The translations under genes were made by a program, and so were the position numbers. Positions 1 to 5,709 of a stretch of DNA of 6,598 bases are shown piece after piece. A model generated the notes under the pieces. The model made no database searches. It was given only the letters and a program-made list of their open reading frames with translations, and was not told the DNA's origin. The stretch covers positions 1 to 6,598 of the forward strand of contig JAEDHF010000100.1 of assembly GCA_016297165.1 (NCBI GenBank), written 5' to 3'. The first letter of the stretch is position 1. Each line of letters begins with the position of its first letter. Origin of the DNA: Oscillospiraceae bacterium (GTDB lineage Bacteria > Bacillota > Clostridia > Oscillospirales > Ruminococcaceae).

Positions 1-109
1 AACAACAGTTCCCGAAACAACCACCACAACGCCTGTTTCAACGCCTCATATCCTCACCTCTACAGAGAATTCCGTGCTTCATGAGGACGAGCTTGCGATA
101 CTGGAATAA
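1..109 (+). CDS. 3' end of an unidentified gene (threonine/proline-rich tail)
   Basis: An open frame enters from the left edge (frame starting at base 2) and ends at a TAA at 107-109, giving about 35 residues. The visible tail begins TTVPETTTTTPVSTP and ends in an acidic stretch, HEDELAILE. This composition looks like a flexible, unstructured C-terminal extension, and no domain is visible. The stop lies 24 nt before the next start, so the two genes are probably co-transcribed. In many Bacillota the gene just upstream of the TrmN6-like methyltransferase is the PSP1-domain protein RicT (YaaT), often near holB. RicT with an extended tail is therefore a reasonable guess from gene order alone; the residues seen here do not prove it. 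Confidence 0.6.
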   Translation, partial: TTVPETTTTTPVSTPHILTSTENSVLHEDELAILE

Positions 110-121
110 CAGGCGTATAGC

Positions 122-125
122 GGAG
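122..125 (+). promoter_or_regulatory. Ribosome binding site of the methyltransferase gene
   Basis: A GGAG core lies 8 nt before the ATG at 134. The spacing supports this ATG as the start, and the predicted protein then begins at the position expected for the family. Confidence 0.7.
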
Positions 126-133
126 AAATATAT

Positions 134-838
134 ATGGAAAAAGAAAAATTCGACCTTTTCGGATATGATATTTTCGTAAGCGAGGACCACCGTTTCGGTA
201 CCGACGCAGTTCTTCTTGCCCGTTTCGCCAATCCTTCTCCGAAGGATAGGGTCTGCGACCTTTGTACGGGCTGCGGTATTATACCGATGCTTTTTACGGC
301 GCTTAAAAAGCAGCCGCTAATAACCTACGGCGTAGAAATCCAGCAGGAAGCCTACGACCTTTTTTCGGAAACCGTAGAGCTTAACGGTCTTGGCGAAAAG
401 ATACTGCCGGTTAAAGGGGATTTAACGAAGGACGAGGAGCTTTTAAGGGTTCCTCGCGAAAAAATGGATATTGTTACCGTAAATCCGCCATATTTTAAGG
501 TTAAGGCGGGGCTTGAGCGCTTATCGCAGCAGCAGGCTATCGCCCGTCACGAGCTTATGTGTAATCTTGAGCAGGTTATAAGGGCGGCGTCCCTGCTTCT
601 TAAATATGGCGGAAGCCTTAAAATCTGTCATATACCCGAAAGGCTTACGGACATAATGTGCCTTATGAGAAAATACGGAATAGAGCCGAAAATATTGCAG
701 CCTGCCTGTCACAAGGCTTCCGATAAGCCTTATCTTGTTCTCCTTAGCGGAAGAAAGGGCGGAAAGCCGGGACTTTCCATTGAAAAGCCTGTAATTGTTG
801 AGGAAGTGAATAAGGAGCTATTCGGCGATAGATACTGA
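134..838 (+). CDS. trmN6: tRNA1(Val) (adenine(37)-N6)-methyltransferase-like protein
   Basis: This 234-residue protein is a class I S-adenosylmethionine-dependent methyltransferase of the TrmN6/YfiC (Bacillus YabB) family. In E. coli the family member methylates N6 of A37 in tRNA1(Val). The N-terminus carries a family-typical FGTDAVLLARF segment (about residues 21-31). The SAM-binding motif I is DLCTGCGIIP (42-51), an acidic residue (E68) ends the second strand, and the amino-methyltransferase motif IV NPPYF (117-121) is intact. That last motif marks enzymes acting on an exocyclic amino group. Length is normal for the family. The gene follows the unidentified gene at 1-109 by 24 nt. The rRNA methyltransferase gene rsmI, a common downstream partner in Bacillota, is absent here; a terminator and a convergent operon come next. 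The family assignment is strong. The exact tRNA substrate in Gram-positive members is inferred. Confidence 0.9.
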   Translation: MEKEKFDLFGYDIFVSEDHRFGTDAVLLARFANPSPKDRVCDLCTGCGIIPMLFTALKKQPLITYGVEIQQEAYDLFSETVELNGLGEKILPVKGDLTKDEELLRVPREKMDIVTVNPPYFKVKAGLERLSQQQAIARHELMCNLEQVIRAASLLLKYGGSLKICHIPERLTDIMCLMRKYGIEPKILQPACHKASDKPYLVLLSGRKGGKPGLSIEKPVIVEEVNKELFGDRY

Positions 839-843
839 TAAAA

Positions 844-875
844 AATCCCTCATGACTACCGAGTCCTGAGGGATT
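844..875. terminator. Rho-independent terminator between convergent genes
   Basis: A perfect 9-bp stem (AATCCCTCA at 844-852 with TGAGGGATT at 867-875) is extended inside, after one T/C mismatch, by GACT/AGTC around an ACCG loop. On the minus strand the hairpin begins 3 nt after the queH stop and is followed by six U residues (the A run at 840-845), so it is a convincing terminator for the queH operon. On the plus strand, 5 nt past the trmN6 stop, the 3' flank is only ATTCTAT, so termination there is plausible but weaker. Confidence 0.85.
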
Positions 876-878
876 ATT

Positions 879-1514
879 CTATATCCTGTTTTCCTTTTTT
901 GCTTGCTGTAGGCTATAAATACAGCCGCAGTAGCTTTGCCTGTAAAGCCCATATTCTGCCGAAAGAACTATTGAGCGCTTATAGCCCTCTCTTTTCTTGA
1001 AATCGGAAAAGAGATAGGGAACGCCAACTCTTTCCGCTTCCTCGCCGCCTATCTCGTTAAGCTTTGCGGCATTTTTCATAGGGCTGATTGAAAGGGTAGT
1101 GGTGAAGAAATCGAAGCCCTTTTCCTTAGCATAATCCGCCGCTTCGGAAAGACGGAGCCTGTAACAGCGAAAGCACCGTTCTCCCCCCTCGGGTATGGCT
1201 TCGAGTCCCTTCGATATTTCGAAAAATCTATCGGGACAGTATTCTCCCTCGGTAAAGCTTATGGGATTTTTCGCAGGCAGCTCTTTAATAAGCCTTTTCT
1301 GTTCCTTAACCCTTTTTTCGTACTCCTCTTTATCGGTTATGTTGGGGTTATAGTAGTGGACGGTGATTCTGAAATATTCCGAAAGATATTCGAGGACGTA
1401 GCTGCTGCAGGGTGCACAGCAGCTATGAAGCAGCAGGGTAGGGACGATACCCTTTTCCGACAGCTCACTAAGCTTCATATCCAGAAGCTTCTGATAGTTT
1501 ATATTGCTGTTCAT
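879..1514 (-). CDS. queH: Epoxyqueuosine reductase QueH
   Basis: This 211-residue protein belongs to the QueH family (formerly DUF208), which performs the last step of queuosine biosynthesis: reduction of epoxyqueuosine to queuosine at position 34 of tRNAs for Asp, Asn, His and Tyr. QueH is an iron-sulfur enzyme that replaces the unrelated cobalamin-dependent QueG. All expected cysteine motifs are visible: the adjacent pair within CCAPC (32-36), C93, CFRC (114-117) and the C-terminal YCGC (195-198). Also present are the conserved HYYNPNI segment (about 53-59), SISPMKN (142-148) and GYKRS (177-181). The ATG is preceded at 8 nt by AGGA (1523-1526) and overlaps the stop of the upstream membrane-protein gene by 4 nt (ATGA), pointing to translational coupling. 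It is the last gene of the operon and is followed by a terminator. The rest of the queuosine pathway is not in the window. Confidence 0.95.
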   Translation of the reverse strand: MNSNINYQKLLDMKLSELSEKGIVPTLLLHSCCAPCSSYVLEYLSEYFRITVHYYNPNITDKEEYEKRVKEQKRLIKELPAKNPISFTEGEYCPDRFFEISKGLEAIPEGGERCFRCYRLRLSEAADYAKEKGFDFFTTTLSISPMKNAAKLNEIGGEEAERVGVPYLFSDFKKREGYKRSIVLSAEYGLYRQSYCGCIYSLQQAKKENRI

Positions 1515-2029
1515 TCGCTTTTTCCTATAGCGGCTTCTTTTATCTTAAGGATTTCTTCCGCTTCCGAAAGAACTCCCGAAACTACAGCGTTCTTTTCAAG
1601 AATAAGAAGTGCGTTTTCCTTTGTAGTAAGGTAGAAAGCCTTTTTTCCGTAGGTGATATCCCCGATTTTATCCCAGGATATGATACCGTAGGGAATATTA
1701 TTTCTGATAAGTATGATATCCTTGTCCGAGATAGCGGCAACAAGGTCGGAAAGCTCCTTATATGCCTCGCTTACCTTCTTATAAAGGTTTTTTTTCAGAA
1801 AAATTACAGTTATCGCTACTGCCCCTCCGAAAAGCACGCCGCAGGCTGACACGATAAGAGAAATAATATTGCCCGTAAAAGCGAACATTATAATTCCCGT
1901 AGCAATAAGAGTTACTATACATACTGCAAAAAGAATTACGGGTATAACCTGTAGATTCTTTCCCTTTATCATAAGGTCTATATATTCGTTTACTGCTTCT
2001 TCAGACCAGTTCAGCTTGAATTCCGTCAT
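1511..2029 (-). CDS. YcxB-like membrane protein
   Basis: This 172-residue protein has a short polar N-terminus (1-26), two predicted transmembrane helices (about 27-51 and 55-79) and a C-terminal soluble domain (about 85-160). The soluble part contains a pattern typical of YcxB-like proteins: a tryptophan before a hydrophobic stretch (ISWDKIGDITYGKKAFYL, 117-134), then ALLILEKNAV (140-149), resembling the usual ILPK-containing strand. The helices form a hairpin, which probably places both ends on the same side, likely the cytoplasm. The YcxB-like family has no established biochemical function that I know of. The start codon shares one base with the tex stop (TGATG), AGGA lies 8 nt upstream (2038-2041), and the stop overlaps queH by 4 nt. 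Membership rests on architecture and sequence pattern only, so it is less certain than that of its neighbours. Confidence 0.75.
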   Translation of the reverse strand: MTEFKLNWSEEAVNEYIDLMIKGKNLQVIPVILFAVCIVTLIATGIIMFAFTGNIISLIVSACGVLFGGAVAITVIFLKKNLYKKVSEAYKELSDLVAAISDKDIILIRNNIPYGIISWDKIGDITYGKKAFYLTTKENALLILEKNAVVSGVLSEAEEILKIKEAAIGKSE

Positions 2030-4173
2030 CAGTTAAGTCCTTTCATTGTGAGGGAGATACGCTTTTTCTTTGTATCAACTCCCAGTACCTTTACGTTTAC
2101 GATATCCCCCACCTTTACAACATCAAGGGGATGCTTTACGAATTTATCGGAAAGCTGTGAAATATGAACAAGTCCGTCCTGATGGACGCCGATATCTACG
2201 AATACGCCGAAGTCGATAACGTTTCTTACCGTTCCCTTAAGCTCCATACCCTCGGTAAGGCTGTTCATATCCGCTACGTCGGTTCTGAGTAAGGGCTTGG
2301 GCAGTTCGTCTCTTGGGTCTCTTCCGGGCTTAATAAGCTCCTTTACGATATCCGAAAGAGTAATTTCGCCCACTCCTGTTTCCTCGGCGATTTTCTTAAT
2401 GCCGATATTTTTTACCGTTTCCGAAATAAGGGTAGAATTACCGCCTATCTCCTTTTCTGTAATGCCGCAAAGCTTAAGGAGCTTTTTAGCCGCGTCGTAG
2501 CTTTCGGGGTGGACGCCTGTATTATCGAGAGGGTTCTTTCCATCGTGTACTCTTAAAAAGCCTGCACACTGCTCATAAGCCTTTTTACCAAGCTTACTTA
2601 CCTTTAAAAGCTCCTTACGTTCAGTAAAGCGGCCGTTTTCCTCACGATAGGCAACAATATTCTTTGCTACAGCCGAGTTGATGCCTGAAACATAGCTAAG
2701 AAGCGAGAAGGAGGCTGTGTTGAGGTCAACGCCTACGTTATTTACGCAGTCCTCAACCACGCCGCCCAGGGTAGCGGAAAGCTGTGCAGGCGGCATATCA
2801 TGCTGATACTGTCCTACGCCGATAGCCTTCGGGTCAATCTTTACAAGCTCGGCAAGGGGATCCTGAAGTCGTCTTGCTATGGAAACTGCGCTTCTTAAGG
2901 AAACGTCATATTCGGGGAATTCCTCTGCGGCGAGCTTACTTGCGGAATAAACGCTGGCTCCTGCCTCGGAAACTACCATATAGCTTATTGGGCGGTCTAT
3001 TTCCTTAAGCATATCCGCTACGAAAACCTCGCTTTCGTGGCTTGCGGTACCGTTTCCGATAGCGATAGTAGTTACATTATGCTTTTCGATAAGCTTTTTT
3101 AGCTTTGTCTTTGCCTCTTCAGTTTTATTCTGGGGTGGAGTGGGGTAAACTACGGTAGTATCGAGAACCTTTCCCGTAGCGTCTATTACCGAGATTTTAC
3201 AGCCTGTTCTGTATGCCGGGTCAAGTCCGAGAGTTACGGTATCCTTAACGGGAGGCTGCATAAGAAGCTGACGGAGGTTGTCGCCGAAAACCTTGATTGC
3301 CCCTGTGCAGGCTCTTTCGGTAAGGTCGTTTCTTACTCGCCTTTCTATGGAAGGGTGAATGAGACGGGTAAAAGCGTCCTCTGCGGCGGAGAGAACGAGC
3401 TCTCCATTGGTATTCTTTGCTTTTACACAGTGCTTTTTTATAATATTCATAGCTCTTTCGGTATCAACTGTTACCGAAACCTTAAGTATATCCTCTTTTT
3501 CGCCTCGGTCAAGGGCTAAAATGCGGTGTGTGGGGATTTTGGAAACTGCCTCGCTATAGTCGTAGTAGTTCTCATAAACGCTGTCCTCCTGCTCCTTAGC
3601 CTGTTTCGAGGTAAGGAGAGCGGTTTTATCGTAGAATTCGTTTAACTGCATTCTTAAAGCGGTATCGTCGGAGATAGCCTCGGCTATAATGTCGGAAGCG
3701 CCTGCGATAGCCTCTTCTACAGAGCTTACTCCCTTTTCCTCGTTTATATAGCCTTCTGCTTCCGAGTAGGGGTCCTTTAATGTCTGCTGGAGAATAAAGT
3801 CGGCGAGGGGCTGTAAGCCCTTTTCCTTTGCGACGCTTGCTCTCGTTTTCTTCTTCGGCTTATAGGGACGGTAGATATCCTCGACCGCCGAAAGGGTAAC
3901 CGCCTCTGTAAGCATTTCGGCAATTTCCTCGTTCATCATTCCGAGGGCTTCTATTGAAGCGGTAACCTCCTCCTTACGCTTTTCGAGGTTTCTGAGATAG
4001 TTGAGCCTTTCGTCAAGCTCTCTTAAAACCTGGTCGTCCAGGGAGCCTGTAGCCTCCTTACGATAACGGGCGATAAAGGGGATAGTATTACCGTCGTCGA
4101 TAAGCTTTACTGCCGCTTCAACCTGCGTTTCTCTTATTTTAAGCTCATCTGCGAGCTGCTTGATTATGTCCAT
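2029..4173 (-). CDS. tex: Tex-family S1 RNA-binding protein
   Basis: This 714-residue protein is a bacterial Tex (the Spt6-like family named for toxin expression in Bordetella), a nucleic-acid-binding protein linked to transcription and RNA metabolism. Domains in order from the chosen start are: a helical N-terminal region with the conserved FIARYRKEATG (33-43) and the helical linker around EDIYRPYKPKKKTR (98-111); a YqgF/RNase H-like fold beginning GLDPAYRTG (316-324); a helix-hairpin-helix region (about 455-545, including SGINSAVAKNIVAYRE); and a C-terminal S1 RNA-binding domain (about 643-711, with FGVFVDIG and GLVHIS). The reading frame extends upstream to 4260, but the 29 extra residues overlap the preceding gene and lack family character. 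The ATG at 4173 has AAGGAG 7 nt upstream and gives the usual MDIIKQLADEL-type start. The gene follows the phosphatase gene by 11 nt and overlaps the next gene by 1 nt. Confidence 0.95.
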   Translation of the reverse strand: MDIIKQLADELKIRETQVEAAVKLIDDGNTIPFIARYRKEATGSLDDQVLRELDERLNYLRNLEKRKEEVTASIEALGMMNEEIAEMLTEAVTLSAVEDIYRPYKPKKKTRASVAKEKGLQPLADFILQQTLKDPYSEAEGYINEEKGVSSVEEAIAGASDIIAEAISDDTALRMQLNEFYDKTALLTSKQAKEQEDSVYENYYDYSEAVSKIPTHRILALDRGEKEDILKVSVTVDTERAMNIIKKHCVKAKNTNGELVLSAAEDAFTRLIHPSIERRVRNDLTERACTGAIKVFGDNLRQLLMQPPVKDTVTLGLDPAYRTGCKISVIDATGKVLDTTVVYPTPPQNKTEEAKTKLKKLIEKHNVTTIAIGNGTASHESEVFVADMLKEIDRPISYMVVSEAGASVYSASKLAAEEFPEYDVSLRSAVSIARRLQDPLAELVKIDPKAIGVGQYQHDMPPAQLSATLGGVVEDCVNNVGVDLNTASFSLLSYVSGINSAVAKNIVAYREENGRFTERKELLKVSKLGKKAYEQCAGFLRVHDGKNPLDNTGVHPESYDAAKKLLKLCGITEKEIGGNSTLISETVKNIGIKKIAEETGVGEITLSDIVKELIKPGRDPRDELPKPLLRTDVADMNSLTEGMELKGTVRNVIDFGVFVDIGVHQDGLVHISQLSDKFVKHPLDVVKVGDIVNVKVLGVDTKKKRISLTMKGLN

Positions 4174-4180
4174 AGTTTTT

Positions 4181-4186
4181 CTCCTT
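4181..4186 (-). promoter_or_regulatory. Ribosome binding site that fixes the tex start
   Basis: Read on the minus strand this is AAGGAG, 7 nt before the ATG at 4173. It overlaps the last bases of the TAA stop of the phosphatase gene (4185-4187). It is the reason for choosing 4173 over the in-frame upstream ATG at 4260. Confidence 0.85.
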
Positions 4187-4793
4187 ATACAATTCTTCCC
4201 ACAATTTCGAAAACGGGTCCCTTCTGCCATAGGAAGGTAGAAAGATTTATCTGAATGCATTGACCCTGTTCAATAGCGAAATCTGCCGGTTTTCCCTTGG
4301 GCAGTCCGTAGCCCGCACACAGGTTCATAATAACGCCGCCGTGGGTAATTACCGCCGCCTTTGTAACCTGGTCCTTCATCATATCCTTAAAAATCTCCTC
4401 GAGACCGTCGAGACAGCGGAGAGTAAACTCACCGAAGGTTTCGCCGCCGGGAGCCTTAGCCTCATAGCCGCCCTTAATCCATTCGGTATATTCGGGAAGT
4501 TCTTCAAGCTCAGCCTGGGTCTTACCCTCAAATTCTCCGAAATCACATTCTGCGATATTGTCAATCTGCTTCACATACCTGTCGGGATAGATAATATCCG
4601 CTGTTTCAAGGCACCTTTTCAGAGGGCTTGAATACACCTTCTGAACGGGGGGATAAAGCCTGTCCCGGGCATAGCGGTCGATAGCGTAATACCCCTCGTC
4701 ACAAAGGGGCAGGTCGGTAAGACCGATATACTGACCCTTTAGGTTTCCCTCGGTAATACCGTGGCGTATAAGATAAAGAGTATAGTTTTTCAT
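4185..4793 (-). CDS. Histidine phosphatase family protein (phosphoglycerate mutase-like)
   Basis: This 202-residue member of the histidine phosphatase (phosphoglycerate mutase-like) superfamily uses a phospho-histidine intermediate. The catalytic signature LIRHGITEGN (8-17) contains the nucleophile H11 and phosphate-binding R10. R60 lies in SSPLKRCLETA (55-65), a likely acid-base glutamate lies in AECDFGEFEG (E82 most likely), and the second catalytic histidine H151 is in VITHGG (148-153). The length and the IGLTDLPLCDEG and FGEFEG segments fit the small GpmB/CobC-like branch. This branch includes alpha-ribazole phosphatase and broad-specificity sugar-phosphate phosphatases, so the substrate cannot be read from sequence. 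No cobalamin gene is nearby to support a CobC role. It is the first gene of the minus-strand operon, with AGGA (4801-4804) 7 nt before the ATG. Confidence 0.9.
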   Translation of the reverse strand: MKNYTLYLIRHGITEGNLKGQYIGLTDLPLCDEGYYAIDRYARDRLYPPVQKVYSSPLKRCLETADIIYPDRYVKQIDNIAECDFGEFEGKTQAELEELPEYTEWIKGGYEAKAPGGETFGEFTLRCLDGLEEIFKDMMKDQVTKAAVITHGGVIMNLCAGYGLPKGKPADFAIEQGQCIQINLSTFLWQKGPVFEIVGRIV

Positions 4794-4809
4794 ATTATGT
4801 TCCTTTCAT

Positions 4810-4859
4810 TTAATGCTTATTGAAATTCTGACTTTTGTAAGGACTTGAATAAGCATTAA
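4810..4859. repeat. Perfect 12-bp inverted repeat in the divergent intergenic region
   Basis: TTAATGCTTATT (4810-4821) is exactly matched by its reverse complement AATAAGCATTAA (4848-4859), with a 26-nt spacer. After a single mismatch at 4822/4847, two further pairs (A4823-T4846, A4824-T4845) can form, and a few more inside are possible. It lies 17 nt or more upstream of the phosphatase start, just before that gene's ribosome binding site. It could be an RNA hairpin in the leader of the phosphatase-tex-queH transcript, or a DNA dyad bound by a regulator. The stem is AT-rich and has no adjacent U tract on the minus strand, so a classical terminator is unlikely. Confidence 0.7.
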
Positions 4860-4907
4860 GTATGCATAACAGCGAATATAACTGTATTTTTTTGTCGAAA
4901 ATGCCAC

Positions 4908-4936
4908 TTTACATTGTGATATTTATTTATTATAAT
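4908..4936 (+). promoter_or_regulatory. Sigma-A-type promoter of the XRE regulator gene
   Basis: TTTACA (4908-4913) and a perfect TATAAT (4931-4936) are separated by 17 bp, the ideal spacing for a housekeeping (sigma-70/sigma-A) promoter. Transcription would start near 4943, leaving a leader of about 40 nt before the ATG at 4984. A TTGTCG/CGACAA pair (4892-4897 and 4945-4950) flanks the promoter and might be an operator. No equally good promoter is evident for the divergent minus-strand operon. Confidence 0.8.
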
Positions 4937-4973
4937 ATACAGTACGACAATTCAGCAATAGAATAAAGAATAC

Positions 4974-4981
4974 AGGAAAGG
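4974..4981 (+). promoter_or_regulatory. Ribosome binding site of the XRE regulator gene
   Basis: AGGAAAGG lies just before two in-frame ATGs at 4984 and 4990. The AGGA part sits 6 nt from the first, and the AAGG part sits 8 nt from the second. Initiation at either is possible and changes only two residues. Confidence 0.65.
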
Positions 4982-4983
4982 TT

Positions 4984-5652
4984 ATGAAAATGAACAGCGA
5001 TTTTCCGAGAATTCTCTCTCTTTTAAGAAAAGAACGTCATATCAGCCAGAAGGACGCAGCTGCCGCTTTAGGGGTAGCACAGGCTCTTTTATCCCACTAT
5101 GAAAAGGGAAAAAGAGAATGCGGTCTTGATTTTCTTGTAAAGGCTGCCGACTATTATAATGTTTCTACCGACTATCTTCTTGGCCGTTCACCAATGAGCA
5201 GCGGAAGCGTTATCGTAGAAAGCGATATCCCCGAACCTTCTGCACAGGAAAAGGCAAGGGTAGGAGCCGACCTTTCTCTTACTCTTTCGAAAAAGCTTCT
5301 TATTAACAGTATTGACGTAATCTATTCAATTCTCGCAAAAATAGGAAATTCTAAGCTAAATATGGCTGTATCCTCTATGTTCAGTCTTACCGTATATAAG
5401 GTATTCAGAATTGTGTTCAGGGTAAATAAATCGGAAGCCTCAACTATGTTCGAGTTTTCCGAGGAAAAAGCCTGTCGCCTTGCTGATGCGGGAATAAGCG
5501 TTTCCGAGGGCGACGCTGCTTCAGCTGCTAAGGAATCGGAGAATCCGGTAGAAATATCAGCCGTAATGATAGAAAATGAATTCCCGAAACAGGCTCCTGC
5601 ACTTCTAAGCCTCATAAAGGGAAGCGAAACAAGGCTTAAAAAGCTTATATAA
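4984..5652 (+). CDS. XRE-family helix-turn-helix regulator with uncharacterised C-terminal domain
   Basis: This 222-residue putative DNA-binding regulator starts with an XRE/Cro-CI-type helix-turn-helix domain (about residues 8-68). It has the usual LRKERHISQKDAAAALGV helix pair, the recognition-helix segment QALLSHYEKGKR (33-44) and the closing NVSTDYLLGRS (59-69). A polar linker (about 70-95) leads to a region I do not recognise. Residues about 98-147 are predominantly helical and hydrophobic (INSIDVIYSILAKIG, then MAVSSMFSLTVYKVFRIVF), which may be a dimerisation or ligand surface. An acidic, alanine-rich stretch (158-187) and a final helical segment follow. There is no peptidase motif as in LexA- or ImmR/ImmA-type regulators. 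The gene is monocistronic, with its own near-consensus promoter and a strong terminator, and is transcribed divergently from the phosphatase-tex operon. Autoregulation or control of that operon is possible but unproven. Confidence 0.85.
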   Translation: MKMNSDFPRILSLLRKERHISQKDAAAALGVAQALLSHYEKGKRECGLDFLVKAADYYNVSTDYLLGRSPMSSGSVIVESDIPEPSAQEKARVGADLSLTLSKKLLINSIDVIYSILAKIGNSKLNMAVSSMFSLTVYKVFRIVFRVNKSEASTMFEFSEEKACRLADAGISVSEGDAASAAKESENPVEISAVMIENEFPKQAPALLSLIKGSETRLKKLI

Positions 5653-5672
5653 TCCGCTTTAATTGTATAAAT

Positions 5673-5698
5673 ACCGCCGTGTAGCTTTACACGGCGGT
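5673..5698. terminator. Rho-independent terminator after the XRE gene
   Basis: A perfect 11-bp GC-rich stem (ACCGCCGTGTA at 5673-5683 with TACACGGCGGT at 5688-5698), closed by a GCTT loop, is followed on the plus strand by TTTATTATT. It lies 20 nt past the regulator's stop. The minus-strand oxidoreductase operon ends 11 nt away on the other side. In that direction the 3' flank is ATTTATACAATT, so the hairpin may serve both transcripts, better for the plus strand. Confidence 0.9.
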
Positions 5699-5709
5699 TT
5701 TATTATTGC

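Noticed and set aside
1356..1634. A 92-codon plus-strand open frame across the queH/YcxB-like junction
   Set aside because: It is antisense to two well-supported coupled genes, and its hydrophobic residues come from the complementary strand's composition.
4260..4631. A 123-codon plus-strand open frame opposite the phosphatase gene
   Set aside because: It lies entirely antisense to a gene with intact catalytic motifs, has no clear ribosome binding site, and its translation resembles no family. It is a shadow frame.
4863..4898. A minus-strand promoter using TCGACA (4893-4898) with TATGCA (4863-4868) or TATATT (4875-4880)
   Set aside because: The spacings (24 and 12 bp) are far from the usual 16-18 bp, so neither pair is credible. 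The operon promoter remains unassigned.
4794..4983. A riboswitch or small RNA in the divergent intergenic region
   Set aside because: At 190 bp, with promoter elements and a simple inverted repeat, it shows no conserved riboswitch core that I can recognise and no internal terminator.
5322..5615. A minus-strand open frame inside the XRE gene
   Set aside because: It is antisense to the regulator and has no ribosome binding site or recognisable domain. The regulator has a promoter, ribosome binding site, known domain and terminator.
4984..5652. The XRE protein as an antitoxin or phage repressor
   Set aside because: No toxin-sized partner gene, integrase, attachment site or phage gene is adjacent. 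Both neighbours are housekeeping operons, and the protein is longer than a typical antitoxin.
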